From Azospirillum sp. B510 (lineage in GTDB: Bacteria; Pseudomonadota; Alphaproteobacteria; Azospirillales; Azospirillaceae): a stretch of DNA of 64,000 nt. Of the stretch, positions 1 to 9,795 are shown piece after piece. The stretch lies in the NCBI RefSeq assembly GCF_000010725.1, contig NC_013854.1:1765001-1829000 (forward strand), given 5' to 3'. Every line of letters begins with the position of its first letter. Position 1 is the stretch's first letter. The position numbers and the translations under genes were made by a program. The notes beneath the pieces were generated by a model, which worked only from the letters and a program-made list of their open reading frames with translations, did not search any database and was not told the origin of the DNA.

Positions 1-986
1 GCGGCAAGCTGCGCGGCGCCGGCCTGTCGACCTACATCGAAGCCTGCTCCGGCGGCGGGCCGGAGCAGGCGACCGTCCAGGTCAACGGCGACGGCAAGGT
101 CGTGCTGATGATCGGCACCCAGACCAACGGCCAGGGCCACGAAACCGCCTACAAGCAGATCCTGGCCGATCGGCTCGGCGTGCCACCTGAAGATGTCGAG
201 GTGGTACAGGGCGATACCGACCGCGTCAGCTGGGGGGCCGGCACCGGCGGCTCCCGCTCCGTCCCGGTCGGCGGTTCGGCGCTGGCGGAAGGGGCGGCCA
301 AGGTGGTGAAGGCCGCGACGACGGTCGCCGCCGACCTGCTGGAGACCGCCGAGGTCGACATCGAATTCGCCGACGGCCGCTTCTCCATCGTCGGCACCGA
401 CCGCGCGGTGACGCTGAAGGAGGTCGCGGCGAAGGCTGCGGAGGATGGAGGCAAGGGCGGAGACGGCATAGCCTTCTCGGAGATGGCGCGCTGGACCCCG
501 CCGGCCAGCACCTTCCCCAACGGCTGCCATGTGGCGGAGGTGGAGATCGATCCGGACACCGGCATCGTCGAGGTGCTGCGCTACAGCGTCGTCGATGATT
601 TCGGCACGGTGATCAACCCGATGCTGGTGATCGGCCAGATCCATGGCGGCGTCGCCCAGGGACTGGGGCAGGCGTTGCAGGAGAAGGTCGTGTTCGACCC
701 TGACAGCGGCCAGTTGCTGTCCGCCTCCTTCATGGATTATCAGATGCCGCGCGCGGTCGATATGCCGCCGATCGCGGTGAAGCTGAACAGCGTGCCCAGC
801 ACCACCAACATGCTGGGCATGAAGGGCGCCGGCGAGGCCGGGGCGATCGGCGCGCCGCCGGCCATCATCAACGCGGTGGTCGATGCGCTGTCCGATCTCG
901 GCATCACCCACATCGACATGCCGGCGACACCGGAAACGGTGTGGGCGGCGATCCGCGGCGCCGAAGCCCGGATGGCGGCGGAATAG
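1..986 (+). CDS. Molybdenum hydroxylase large subunit (xanthine dehydrogenase / aldehyde oxidase family), C-terminal part
   Basis: The gene enters from the left edge already in frame (codons from base 3) and ends with TAG at 984-986, so about 327 residues of a protein normally 700-1000 long are seen. The fragment resembles the molybdopterin-binding domain of the xanthine dehydrogenase / CO dehydrogenase large-subunit family: a GTQTNGQGHET stretch near the start, a GGSRSVPVGG loop in the middle, and a KGAGEAGAIGAPP segment near the end that holds the conserved catalytic glutamate. Members oxidise purines, aldehydes or N-heterocycles at a Mo centre. The substrate cannot be told from this fragment. 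Moco synthesis genes lie 9 kb downstream, which fits but proves no link. Confidence 0.88.
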   Translation, partial: GKLRGAGLSTYIEACSGGGPEQATVQVNGDGKVVLMIGTQTNGQGHETAYKQILADRLGVPPEDVEVVQGDTDRVSWGAGTGGSRSVPVGGSALAEGAAKVVKAATTVAADLLETAEVDIEFADGRFSIVGTDRAVTLKEVAAKAAEDGGKGGDGIAFSEMARWTPPASTFPNGCHVAEVEIDPDTGIVEVLRYSVVDDFGTVINPMLVIGQIHGGVAQGLGQALQEKVVFDPDSGQLLSASFMDYQMPRAVDMPPIAVKLNSVPSTTNMLGMKGAGEAGAIGAPPAIINAVVDALSDLGITHIDMPATPETVWAAIRGAEARMAAE

Positions 987-1119
987 GCCGTTCGGCGCAT
1001 CCGACCGAAGACGTAGGGGATAATCCTAGGCGGAAGTGTGGCGATTGCCATGCCTCCGTCCGGTGCGATCCATGGCATCGTCACTGGCCTTGAGGTGGAA
1101 TTGCTGATCTGACGGGGGT

Positions 1120-1911
1120 ATGGCGATGGCGTTTGGCGATGGCGGATGCGGCGGTCTTTGTGCGGACCGGCTGGATCTGGACTTCACGATGGCGTTCCAG
1201 CTCATCGTCGACGTCGCCAACGGCGGCGTCTGGGCGCACGAGGCCCTGGTGCGCGGCGTCCAGGGCCAGGGTGCCGGCTGGGTTCTGGATCAGGTGACCG
1301 ACGCCACCCGCTATGCCTTCGACCAGTCCTGCCGGGTCAAGGCGATCGAACTGGCCGCCTCCCTGCCGATGAACGGCGCCCGCCTGTCGATCAACTTCCT
1401 GCCGAACGCCGTCTACAAGGCGGAGACCTGCATCCGCACCACCCTCGCCGCCGCCCGGCGCACCGGCTTCCCCACCAACCGCATCATCTTCGAGGTGACG
1501 GAGGGCGAGCGGGTGGCGGATCGCGACCATCTGAAGAGCATTTTCGACGAATACAGGCGCCAGGGCTTCATGACCGCCATCGACGATTTCGGTTCCGGCT
1601 ATTCCGGGCTGAATCTGCTGGCGGAATTCCAGCCCGACATCATCAAGCTGGATATGGAATTGACCCGCAACATCGACACCGAGCGGGCGCGGCGCAGCAT
1701 CGTCAAGGCGATCCTGTCGGTGTGCGAAGACCTGGACATCATCCCCATCGCCGAAGGCGTCGAAACGCTGGACGAGGCCAGGACCCTGCGCGACCTGGGC
1801 GTCGGGCTGATGCAGGGCTACCTGTTCGCCCGGCCGGCCTTCGAGGCGCTGGTGGCGGAGCCGGATCTGGCGGTCCCGGCCCGTCAGGACCGGACCGGCG
1901 CGGTCATGTAG
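1120..1911 (+). CDS. Stand-alone EAL-domain cyclic-di-GMP phosphodiesterase
   Basis: The 263-residue protein is essentially one EAL domain, which in this family hydrolyses c-di-GMP to pGpG. Visible motifs are EALVRG (41-46), a metal-site asparagine in SINF (92), FEVTE (124-128), DDFGSGYS (155-162), IKLD with catalytic Lys176, EGVE (212-215) and QGYLFARP (232-239), so the usual catalytic set looks intact and activity is expected. There is no membrane segment or obvious sensor domain. About 20 residues precede the domain. The ATG at 1126 sits at a better distance from GGGGG (1114-1118) than the ATG at 1120 and may be the true start. Its last 28 bases overlap the convergent GNAT gene. Confidence 0.88.
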   Translation: MAMAFGDGGCGGLCADRLDLDFTMAFQLIVDVANGGVWAHEALVRGVQGQGAGWVLDQVTDATRYAFDQSCRVKAIELAASLPMNGARLSINFLPNAVYKAETCIRTTLAAARRTGFPTNRIIFEVTEGERVADRDHLKSIFDEYRRQGFMTAIDDFGSGYSGLNLLAEFQPDIIKLDMELTRNIDTERARRSIVKAILSVCEDLDIIPIAEGVETLDEARTLRDLGVGLMQGYLFARPAFEALVAEPDLAVPARQDRTGAVM

Positions 1912-2459
1912 CTCATCCCCCCGCCATAGCTCGACAGCTTGGCCGCCAGCCCCGGCCCGCCGTCCCGATAGGGCGCGAAGCCGACCCGGTCCCAATAGCT
2001 CCGCGCCCCCGGCGTCGAGGTCAGCGCCAGCCAGCGCCAGCCCTCGCGCGCCGCCAGCCCATGGGCATAATCGAGCACGGCAGCCCCCAGCCCGGTGCCA
2101 CGGGCCGCCGGCAGCAGCGCGATGTCATGCAGATAGAGGCAGTCGGCATCGGCCGGCAGCCCCCCCAAAGGCGAGTCGAGCGGCGGTGGAACCCCCAGCC
2201 TGCCGGGATGCATGACGCCGTAGCCGATCGCCTCGCCCCCGCGTTCCGCCACCCGGCAACCGGCGGGATAGAGCGCCAGCCGCTCCTCGAACACACCGCG
2301 CTCCTCGGGATAGGCCGGATGCACGATGTCCGCGATGGCGAGGACGCGGTCCAGATCGGCGGCGGTCATAGCGCGCCATTGGGCGCGCCATTGGGCGGAC
2401 CATGGCGCCGATGCGCCTTTGCCGCCCTCCTGTTCATCCCCCTGCAACCCGGCTGTCAT
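1884..2459 (-). CDS. GNAT family N-acetyltransferase
   Basis: This 191-residue protein has a GNAT core: the acetyl-CoA loop appears as LLPAARGTGLGAAVLDYA (motif A), followed by a C-terminal SYWDRVGF strand-turn typical of the fold. The acceptor substrate is unknown. The start at 2459 was chosen because GGAG lies seven bases upstream. An internal ATG at 2369 would begin right at the conserved domain but has no visible ribosome site. The extra N-terminus (about 30 residues) is low-complexity and includes a duplicated QWRA. The gene converges on the EAL gene with a 28-base overlap, so there is no room for a terminator between them. Confidence 0.8.
   Translation of the reverse strand: MTAGLQGDEQEGGKGASAPWSAQWRAQWRAMTAADLDRVLAIADIVHPAYPEERGVFEERLALYPAGCRVAERGGEAIGYGVMHPGRLGVPPPLDSPLGGLPADADCLYLHDIALLPAARGTGLGAAVLDYAHGLAAREGWRWLALTSTPGARSYWDRVGFAPYRDGGPGLAAKLSSYGGGMSYMTAPVRS
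2371..2394. repeat. Perfect 12-bp tandem duplication inside the GNAT gene
   Basis: GCGCGCCATTGG occurs twice in direct succession. On the minus strand it encodes QWRA-QWRA just before the GNAT domain. Being a multiple of three it keeps the frame. It looks like a slippage duplication in a dispensable N-terminus. Confidence 0.85.
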
Positions 2460-2549
2460 CCGCCTTCTCCGTTCCCCACCCGTTCAAGAGCTTCCGGCCC
2501 GCCATCGGGCGCGCTATGGTGATTTTTCATACCATAGGGAGAGTCCCCC

Positions 2550-3322
<773 letters not shown>

Positions 3323-3326
<4 letters not shown>

Positions 3327-4156
3327 CCTCTTCCGCATCGTGCCTGGGCGACGCGGCGACCGCGGTGCTGACCAGCGCGGCGCCGCTGGAGAAGGTGCGC
3401 CTGACCCGCCTGCACGCCGCCGCATGGCGGGACGGCCTGTTGTCGCCGGAGGTGCCCGCCCCGCCGCCCGACCGCCCCGCCCGTCCCGACCGGCCGGAGC
3501 TGAAGCTGCCGCGCGACATGCCCAAGCGCGGGCGGGGCGGCAGCGCCCAGAACCGAATCGCCCTGCTGCACGCGCTGGCCCATATCGAGCTGAACGCCAT
3601 CGACCTCGCCTGGGACATCGTCGCCCGGTTCGCCCCGCTCGGCCTGCCGAGGGGCTTCACCGACGATTGGGTCGTGGTGGCCGACGACGAGGCGCGGCAC
3701 TTCCAGATGCTGGAAAGCCGGCTGAACGCGCTGGGCGCCTCCTATGGCGATCTGCCCGCCCATGACGGGCTGTGGCAGTCGGCGACGGAGACCGCGCACG
3801 ACCTCGCCGCCCGGTTGGCGGTGGTGCCGATGGTGCTGGAGGCGCGCGGGCTGGACGTCACGCCGGACACCGTCCGCCGCCTGCGCGACTTCGACGACGG
3901 CGAGAGCGCCGACCTGCTTCAGACCATCCATGACGAGGAGATCGGCCATGTCGCCGCCGGCCGGCGCTGGTTCGCCCATCTCTGCGCCGAACGCGGGGCG
4001 GAGCCGGTGGCACTGTGGCAGGAGCTGGTCGGCCGCCATTTCCGGGGCGGGCTGAAGCGCCCCTTCAACGTCGCCAGCCGCCGGCTGGCCGGATTCGGCC
4101 CGGAATATTACGAGCCGATCACTCCCGAAATTGACCGCAAGCCGGAAACCCGGTAA
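3323..4156 (+). CDS. DUF455 ferritin-like domain protein
   Basis: The protein (277 residues) belongs to the DUF455 ferritin-like group, related to the MiaE type of di-iron proteins. Helical metal-ligand motifs are visible in order: [33 protein letters not shown] and [10 protein letters not shown], giving the Glu and His residues expected for a carboxylate-bridged di-iron site. The biochemical role is not established in the family; an oxidase or hydroxylase-like activity is only an inference. The start at 3323 overlaps the cysQ stop (ATGA). It is followed after 13 bases by thrB, so cysQ, this gene, thrB and rnhA probably form one transcript. Confidence 0.85.
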
Positions 4157-4169
4157 GGCGCTGGATACC

Positions 4170-5153
4170 ATGGCCGTTTATACCGAAGTCACCGACGAGG
4201 ATCTCAGCAGCTTCGCCGCCGAGTATGATCTGGGCGCCGTGCTGTCGTGCAAGGGCATCGCCGAGGGGGTGGAGAATTCCAACTTCCTGCTGGTGACCGA
4301 ACGCGGACCCTACATCCTGACGCTCTATGAGAAGCGCACGCGGAGGGAGGATCTGCCCTTCTTCCTCGGCCTGATGGAGCATCTGGCGGACAAGGGCATC
4401 GCCTGCCCGCTGCCGGTGGCGGCGCGCGACGGCGTGGCGCTGCGCGAATTGTGCGGACGCCCGGCGGTGATCGTCACCTTCCTCGCCGGCATGTGGCCGC
4501 GCCGGATCACGCCGCAACATTGCGCCCAGCTTGGCGAGGCTCTGGCCCGCCTGCATCTGGCGGTCGGCGACTTCCGCCTGGAACGACCCAACGCGCTGGC
4601 CCTGCCCGGCTGGAAGGAGCTGTTCGCCAGATCGGCCGAACGCGCCGACGAGGTGGCGCCCGGCCTGCGCGCCACGCTGGAAGCCGAGCTGGCGGCGCTG
4701 GAGGTCAACTGGCCTGCCGGTCTGCCGGCCGGCGTCATCCACGCCGACCTGTTCCCGGACAATGTCTTCTTCCGGGGCGACAGCCTGTCCGGCCTGATCG
4801 ACTTCTATTTCGCCTGCAACGACTTCCTGGCCTATGACGTGGCGATCTGCGTCAACGCCTGGTGCTTCGAGATCGACGGCTCGTTCAACGCCACCAAGGC
4901 GAGGCTGCTGCTGTCCAATTACCGCAAGGTCCGGCCGCTGTCGCGGGCGGAGCTGGACGCCCTGCCCTGGCTGTGCCGCGGCAGCGCCGTGCGCTTCCTG
5001 CTGACCCGCCTGTATGATTGGCTGAACCACCCGCCGGGCGCCTTCGTCCGGCCGAAGGATCCGCTGGAATATCTGCGCAAACTGCGCTTCCACCAGACCG
5101 TCCGCGGGCTGGGCGATTATTTCCTGGATGATTCCGAGGCGGGCGCGGAATGA
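4170..5153 (+). CDS. thrB: Homoserine kinase (ThrB, aminoglycoside-phosphotransferase type)
   Basis: The enzyme phosphorylates L-homoserine with ATP, the penultimate step to threonine. It is the protein-kinase-like ThrB form common in alphaproteobacteria, not the GHMP-type kinase of E. coli. It shows the catalytic loop [14 protein letters not shown] and the metal-binding GLIDFYFA. Length is 327 residues. The start at 4170 ([12 protein letters not shown]) was preferred over an upstream in-frame ATG at 4131 because it matches the usual N-terminus of the family and avoids overlap with the preceding gene. The stop overlaps the rnhA start as ATGA. Confidence 0.93.
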   Translation: MAVYTEVTDEDLSSFAAEYDLGAVLSCKGIAEGVENSNFLLVTERGPYILTLYEKRTRREDLPFFLGLMEHLADKGIACPLPVAARDGVALRELCGRPAVIVTFLAGMWPRRITPQHCAQLGEALARLHLAVGDFRLERPNALALPGWKELFARSAERADEVAPGLRATLEAELAALEVNWPAGLPAGVIHADLFPDNVFFRGDSLSGLIDFYFACNDFLAYDVAICVNAWCFEIDGSFNATKARLLLSNYRKVRPLSRAELDALPWLCRGSAVRFLLTRLYDWLNHPPGAFVRPKDPLEYLRKLRFHQTVRGLGDYFLDDSEAGAE

Positions 5154-5626
5154 ACGGCGACGCCATCCCGGCCGAGGCGCGGCCGAAGACCGTCGACATC
5201 TTCACCGACGGCGCCTGTAGCGGCAATCCCGGCCCCGGCGGCTGGGGCGCCATCCTGCGCTATGGCGAGGTGGAGAAGGAGCTGTATGGCGGCGAACCGG
5301 CGACGACCAACAACCGGATGGAGCTGATGGCCGCCATCATGGCGCTGGAGGCGTTGAAGAAGCCGGTGACCGTCCGCCTCTTCACCGACAGCGAATATGT
5401 GAAGAACGGCATCACCAAATGGATCCATGGCTGGAAGGCCAAGGGCTGGATGACCGCCGACCGGAAGCCGGTGAAGAACGTCGATCTGTGGCAGCGCCTG
5501 GAAGAGGCGAAGCGGCAGCACCAGATCGAATTCCATTGGGTGCGCGGCCATGCCGGCCACCCGGAGAACGAACGCGCCGACGAACTGGCCCGGCGCGGAG
5601 TGGCGGACGTGCGGGCGCAGGGCTGA
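5150..5626 (+). CDS. rnhA: Ribonuclease HI
   Basis: RNase HI cuts the RNA strand of RNA-DNA hybrids, removing R-loops and primers. All catalytic residues line up with E. coli RnhA at an offset of ten: Asp20, Glu58, Asp80, His134 and Asp144. The motifs [33 protein letters not shown] and [15 protein letters not shown] are intact. Length (158 residues) is normal with a short N-terminal extension. The start overlaps the thrB stop (ATGA); thrB-rnhA pairs of this kind occur in other alphaproteobacteria. Confidence 0.96.
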   Translation: MNGDAIPAEARPKTVDIFTDGACSGNPGPGGWGAILRYGEVEKELYGGEPATTNNRMELMAAIMALEALKKPVTVRLFTDSEYVKNGITKWIHGWKAKGWMTADRKPVKNVDLWQRLEEAKRQHQIEFHWVRGHAGHPENERADELARRGVADVRAQG

Positions 5627-5650
5627 CCATAGAATCCCTCTCCCGCCCCG

Positions 5651-5686
5651 GCATCCCCTCTCCGCGGAGAGAGGGTCAGGGGATGC
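5651..5686. repeat. Intergenic palindrome between rnhA and the peroxiredoxin gene (REP-like, copy 1)
   Basis: GCATCCCCT (5651-5659) is mirrored by AGGGGATGC (5678-5686), with a second perfect palindrome CTCTCCG/CGGAGAG (5658-5671) between the arms. It lies downstream of rnhA and shares the CCCTCTCC/GAGAGGG core with three other hairpins in this window (5732, 19847, 52447). It may act as a transcript end or be a dispersed palindromic repeat. Confidence 0.65.
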
Positions 5687-5731
5687 GCTGCGGATCTCCA
5701 CCGAGACTCCAGCCCGTTTCCCCCATCCCCG

Positions 5732-5760
5732 CTTCCCTCTCCCGAGACGGGAGAGGGAAG
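5732..5760. terminator. Perfect 12-bp hairpin between convergent rnhA and peroxiredoxin genes (REP-like, copy 2)
   Basis: CTTCCCTCTCCC (5732-5743) pairs fully with GGGAGAGGGAAG (5749-5760) across a five-base loop. It sits ten bases past the peroxiredoxin stop on the minus strand and also downstream of rnhA, so it could serve both convergent genes. There is no clear T tract on either side, so intrinsic termination is not certain. The core matches the hairpins at 19847 and 52447. Confidence 0.6.
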
Positions 5761-5769
5761 GTCTCGCCC

Positions 5770-6252
5770 TCAGAGCGTCTCGAGCACCGCTTCGGCCGAT
5801 GACACTTCGAACTTGCCGGGGGCCTCGACGGCGACATGGGTGACCTTGCCGTCCTCCGCCACCAGGGCGAAGCGCTGGCCCCGGGTGCCCAGGCCATAGC
5901 CCGAACCATCCATGGTCAGGCCGAGCGCGCCGGTGAAGGTGGCGTTGCCGTCGGGCAGCATCGTGACCTTGTCGCCGACCGAACCCTTGTCGCCCCAGGC
6001 GCGCATCACGAACGGGTCGTTGACCGCGAGGCAGATGATGCTGTCGACGCCCTTGGCCTTCAGCGCGTCGGCCTGCTGGACGAAGCCCGGCAGGTGCTTG
6101 GCCGAACAGGTCGGGGTGAAGGCGCCGGGAACGGAGAACAGGACGACCTTCTTGCCCTTGAACAGCTCGTCGGTGGTCACTTCCTGCATGCCGTTGTCGG
6201 TCAGCCACTTCAGCGTGACGGACGGAATGGTATCGCCAACCTGGATGCTCAT
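5770..6252 (-). CDS. Peroxiredoxin, Prx5 type
   Basis: This 160-residue thiol peroxidase reduces hydrogen peroxide and organic peroxides. The peroxidatic cysteine is Cys49 in the motif PGAFTPTCSAKHLPGF, which is characteristic of the Prx5 / PMP20 group. Downstream elements NDPFVMRAWG and LGTRGQRFALV also fit that group. No fused glutaredoxin domain is present, so the reductant must come from elsewhere. The start at 6252 is supported by a GGAAGGG ribosome site nine bases upstream; in-frame codons further upstream encode unrelated low-complexity sequence. It is convergent with rnhA. Confidence 0.92.
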   Translation of the reverse strand: MSIQVGDTIPSVTLKWLTDNGMQEVTTDELFKGKKVVLFSVPGAFTPTCSAKHLPGFVQQADALKAKGVDSIICLAVNDPFVMRAWGDKGSVGDKVTMLPDGNATFTGALGLTMDGSGYGLGTRGQRFALVAEDGKVTHVAVEAPGKFEVSSAEAVLETL

Positions 6253-6436
6253 CGTCTCTAACCCTTCCCGTTTTGGGGGTTTGACCCGTTTTGGGTTGGC
6301 CCGGACCCTCTTGGCGGAGCCCGGTCCTGCATCCCTTCTATCCCCGGCGGCGGATGGCCGCAAGGCGTGGTTGACGCCCCCAACAATCCGCATCCGGCAA
6401 TCCGCATCCGGCCGATCCATGCCCGGCGGGTCTGCC

Positions 6437-6790
6437 TCAGGCCTTCTTCACGAATTCCGACTTCAGGTTCATGGCGCCGATGCCGTCGATCTTGCAGGCG
6501 ATGTTGTGCCCGTCGGCGCCGTCCACGAGACGGATGTTCTTCACCTTGGTCCCGCCCTTCACCACCAGCGACGATCCCTTGACCTTCAGGTCCTTGATCA
6601 CCGTCACGCTGTCGCCGTCGGCCAGCGGGTTGCCGTTGGCGTCGCGCACGCCCTGCCCAGCCTCGGCATCGGTCGCGGCGGCGGCGGTGTCGGGGTTCCA
6701 GTCATGGCCGCAGTCGGGGCAGTTCCACAGGCTCCCGTCATGGTAGGCGTTCTCGGAGTTGCACTGCGGGCAGTTGATCTGATCGTCCAT
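6437..6790 (-). CDS. Zinc-ribbon protein of the PhnA/YjdM family
   Basis: The 117-residue protein has an N-terminal zinc ribbon (CPQC ... CPDC) followed by the YjdM domain, with the repeat-like [13 protein letters not shown] and [12 protein letters not shown] strands. Despite the old name (alkylphosphonate uptake protein PhnA), the family is not a phosphonoacetate hydrolase and its role is unclear. The start is ambiguous: ATGs at 6790, 6793 and 6802 are in frame. 6790 was chosen because the resulting N-terminus ([10 protein letters not shown]) begins just before the ribbon as in E. coli YjdM, and an AGGA lies about five bases upstream. Confidence 0.85.
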   Translation of the reverse strand: MDDQINCPQCNSENAYHDGSLWNCPDCGHDWNPDTAAAATDAEAGQGVRDANGNPLADGDSVTVIKDLKVKGSSLVVKGGTKVKNIRLVDGADGHNIACKIDGIGAMNLKSEFVKKA

Positions 6791-6882
6791 CATCGTCCTC
6801 ATCGCGCGGGAGACGCTCCCGAAGGCGCCCTGTTACCGCAGAATAGCCGCAACAGCCATAGGACTTTTCCGGCGGTCCCCGA

Positions 6883-8988
6883 TCAGGACGCCCGACCCTG
6901 CGCCGTGCCCGCCGCCTTCCCCAGCGCCTCCAGCACCGCGCCATCGCTCAGCAGTTCCGGCAGGGCGATGCCGCCGGGCGCGCCGGGGCCATAAACGATG
7001 TTGAAGGGGATGCCGTAGCGGCCATGGTCGGCCAGGAACTTCGCGATCACCGGGTCCGGCCGGGTCCAGTCGGCGCGCATCGCCACCAGGGTCGGATCCT
7101 CCAGCCGCCGGGCGACCTCGCCACGGTTCAGCACCAGCTTCTTGTTGGCCTGGCAGGTGATGCACCAATCGGCGGTGACATCGACGAACACCGTGCGGCC
7201 GGCGGCGACATGGTCGCGGATCGCCGCTTCGGCGAAGGGCGCCCAGCGCGCCTTGGCGTCGCTGACCACCGGCGCCGCCCCGGCGGACGGGCCGACCACC
7301 GCCGGCATGGCGAAGGCCGCCACCGCCAGCACGCCCGCCAGCGCCGGGCCGGCGGTCCGCGCAGCACCACCGGCGCCGCGTCCCAGCCACAGAGCCAGGA
7401 CCAGCGCCGCCATCATCAGCCCGATGGTGGCGGCGGCCACCTCGCCGATCTGCGCCATCAGAACCGACAGCAGCCACAGCGCCGTCAGCATCAGCGCGAA
7501 GCCCAGAACCACCTTCAGCATCGCCATCCAGCGCCCCGGCCGCGGCAGCCATCCTGCCATCCGCGGCCACGCCGCCACCGCCAGATAGGGCAGCGCCAGA
7601 CCAACGCCCAGCGCGACGAAGATCGCATAGATCTCCAGCGCTCCCTTGGACAGGGCGAAGCCGACCGCCGTGCCCAGGAAGGGCGCCGAGCAGGGAGTCG
7701 CCAGCAGCGTCGCGAACATGCCGGTGGCGAACGGCCCGGCCAGCCCGTCGCCGCCCAGCCGGTCGGCCAGGACGCGCGGCAGCGGCACCTCGAACAGCCC
7801 CCACAGATTGGCGGAGAACAGGGTGACCAGCACCACCATGAAGACCAGGAACAGCGGCTGCTGGAACTGGATGCCCCAGCCGACCGCCCCGCCCGCCGCC
7901 TTCACGGCCACCAGCGCCGACGCCATCAGCAGGAAGGAGGCGAGGATGCCGGCGGCGCTCGCCAGGAAGCCGGCACGCATCGCCGCGGGCGCCCGTCCGC
8001 CCTGCTTGACCACCGACATCAGCTTCAGCGACAGCACCGGCAGCACGCAGGGCATCAGGTTCAGGATCAGCCCGCCGAGCAGGGCCACGCCCAGCATCGC
8101 CATCAGTCCCGCCGTCCCGCCGGAAGCCGGCGCAGCACCCGCGGCGGACACCGTCACCGGCGCCTCCACCGCCTTCTCGCCGTCGACCAGCGTCAGGGTC
8201 AGCGCGCGCCCGGCGAGATCGAGAGCCGGCTGCGGATCGGTCACCGCCAGGGTCAGGCGGACATGGCGGTCATTGTCGGAAAAGACCGTCTTGGGAGCGG
8301 AGAAGGTCAGGGGCGGATCGGTCTCGACGAACAGGTCCGGGGAAACGAAACCGTCGATGGCGGTCGCCTCGACCTCCAGCGTGGCGCCCTTGCCCCGGAC
8401 GGAGTCGACGGTCAGCAGGCCGTTCGGCCCCTTGGGCACCAGCGCCTGGGCACGCGCCACGTCGTTGGCGGCATCGCTCGGCTCCGCCATGCCGGCCGGC
8501 AGCGCCAGCGCCAGATCCAGCGTCTGCGGCACGCAGATCTCCGAACAGACCAGCAGTTCGGCGGTCAGCGCCAGGTCGACCGGCTTGCCGGGCGTCGCCG
8601 GCACGCCCTGGACCGGGAACAGAACGGCGGTGTCATAGCCCGCCGTCTCGAATCCCAGCACGGAGAAGCGGTGCGGCGCCGGATAGGACAGCGTGGCGGA
8701 GCCCAGGTTGACCGACCGGCTCCAATCCAGGCGCGGCGCGAAGCCGGCGTCGCCGGGGGTGCGCCAATAGGTCTTCCACCCCGGCTCCAGCCGCAATTCC
8801 AGCCCCAGCGGCAGCGTCGCCAGATCGCCGGTGCCGCGTACGGAGGACATCAGCCGCGCCTCCACCTGGCCGGCCTTGACCCAGGGTCCGACGCCATCCG
8901 CGGTCTGCGCGGCGGTAGGCATGGCGCCGCCGGCCAGCACGGCCGAAAGCAGCAGGAGGGCGAGGGCATGTCTTTTCATGGCGCGCAC
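6883..8988 (-). CDS. DsbD/ScsB-type membrane thiol:disulfide interchange protein
   Basis: This 701-residue protein moves electrons from the cytoplasm to periplasmic thiol proteins. Order of parts: signal peptide (about 1-28), a long periplasmic N-terminal domain with a CSEIC cysteine pair, a polytopic CcdA-like membrane core with the paired cysteines in LMPCVLP and ATPCSAPFLG, and a C-terminal periplasmic thioredoxin domain with DWCITC. The extended N-terminal domain resembles ScsB rather than classical DsbD. The start is GTG at 8988, four bases after GGGAAGAG; the ATG at 8979 is a possible alternative but is too far from that site. Confidence 0.88.
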   Translation of the reverse strand: MRAMKRHALALLLLSAVLAGGAMPTAAQTADGVGPWVKAGQVEARLMSSVRGTGDLATLPLGLELRLEPGWKTYWRTPGDAGFAPRLDWSRSVNLGSATLSYPAPHRFSVLGFETAGYDTAVLFPVQGVPATPGKPVDLALTAELLVCSEICVPQTLDLALALPAGMAEPSDAANDVARAQALVPKGPNGLLTVDSVRGKGATLEVEATAIDGFVSPDLFVETDPPLTFSAPKTVFSDNDRHVRLTLAVTDPQPALDLAGRALTLTLVDGEKAVEAPVTVSAAGAAPASGGTAGLMAMLGVALLGGLILNLMPCVLPVLSLKLMSVVKQGGRAPAAMRAGFLASAAGILASFLLMASALVAVKAAGGAVGWGIQFQQPLFLVFMVVLVTLFSANLWGLFEVPLPRVLADRLGGDGLAGPFATGMFATLLATPCSAPFLGTAVGFALSKGALEIYAIFVALGVGLALPYLAVAAWPRMAGWLPRPGRWMAMLKVVLGFALMLTALWLLSVLMAQIGEVAAATIGLMMAALVLALWLGRGAGGAARTAGPALAGVLAVAAFAMPAVVGPSAGAAPVVSDAKARWAPFAEAAIRDHVAAGRTVFVDVTADWCITCQANKKLVLNRGEVARRLEDPTLVAMRADWTRPDPVIAKFLADHGRYGIPFNIVYGPGAPGGIALPELLSDGAVLEALGKAAGTAQGRAS

Positions 8989-9174
8989 TGTTCTCTTCCC
9001 GGGAAGGGGCGTATCGGCGTCCCCGACACCCTATATATGATAGCCCATATAATGGTGACAAAGCTCGACCGGTGCTGTCACACTCCGGTGAAAAGCGTCG
9101 CCAGAGCGCCAACCACAACCGACCGTACGGGCGGGGCGGCCTCCGCACCGGACCGACGACAAGGATAATCGCCC

Positions 9175-9765
9175 ATGCCGCGCCTGACCAAGTCTATGGA
9201 CTCCAGGACCACGGACTCGCTGACCGGCCAACTGCTGATCGCCATGCCCGGCATGGAGGACCCGCGTTTTCAACGTACGGTCATCTATGTCTGCGCCCAT
9301 AACGAGGACGGCGCGATGGGGCTGGTGGTGAACCGGCTGTTCGGGCAGATCACCTTCGAGGATCTGCTGGAGCAGCTCGACATGGACATCGCGCAGCCGG
9401 CCCACAATCTGCCGGTGCATTATGGCGGCCCCGTCGAGTCGGGCCGCGGCTTCGTCCTGCATTCCACCGACTATGTCCGCGACGGTACTTTGGTGGTGAA
9501 TGACGACGTGGCGCTGACCGCCACCATCGACATCCTGCGCGCCATCTCCGAGGATCGCGGACCGCGCCGCAACCTGCTTCTGCTCGGCTATGCCGGCTGG
9601 GGGCCGGGCCAGCTCGATGCCGAATTCCAGGCCAATGGCTGGCTGAACGTGCCCTGCGACGAGAAGCTGCTGTTCGACACCGACCTGGACGCCAAGTGGG
9701 AGCGTGCCATCGGCAAGCTGGGTGTCAGCGTCTCCATGCTGTCGGGCGAGGCCGGGCACGCGTAG
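9175..9765 (+). CDS. YqgE/AlgH family protein
   Basis: The protein (196 residues) belongs to the conserved YqgE/AlgH family (DUF179), whose molecular function is not known. Typical family stretches are LTGQLLIAMPGMEDPRF, VIYVCAHNEDGAMGLVVNR, YGGPVESGRGFVLHS and GYAGWGPGQLDAE. An AAGGA lies ten bases before the ATG at 9175; the in-frame ATG at 9196 could also be used. It is transcribed away from the ScsB-like gene and converges on moaE, with a hairpin overlapping its stop. Confidence 0.9.
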   Translation: MPRLTKSMDSRTTDSLTGQLLIAMPGMEDPRFQRTVIYVCAHNEDGAMGLVVNRLFGQITFEDLLEQLDMDIAQPAHNLPVHYGGPVESGRGFVLHSTDYVRDGTLVVNDDVALTATIDILRAISEDRGPRRNLLLLGYAGWGPGQLDAEFQANGWLNVPCDEKLLFDTDLDAKWERAIGKLGVSVSMLSGEAGHA

Positions 9766-9775
9766 GCGCGTGCCC
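9754..9775. terminator. Hairpin spanning the yqgE stop, between yqgE and moaE
   Basis: GGGCACGCG (9754-9762) pairs perfectly with CGCGTGCCC (9767-9775) over a four-base loop that includes part of the yqgE stop codon. The two genes are convergent and only 30 bases apart. No T run follows on the plus strand, so it may block read-through or stabilise 3' ends rather than terminate on its own. Confidence 0.45.
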
Positions 9776-9795
9776 CCTCCCCTCGGCTCTCCATC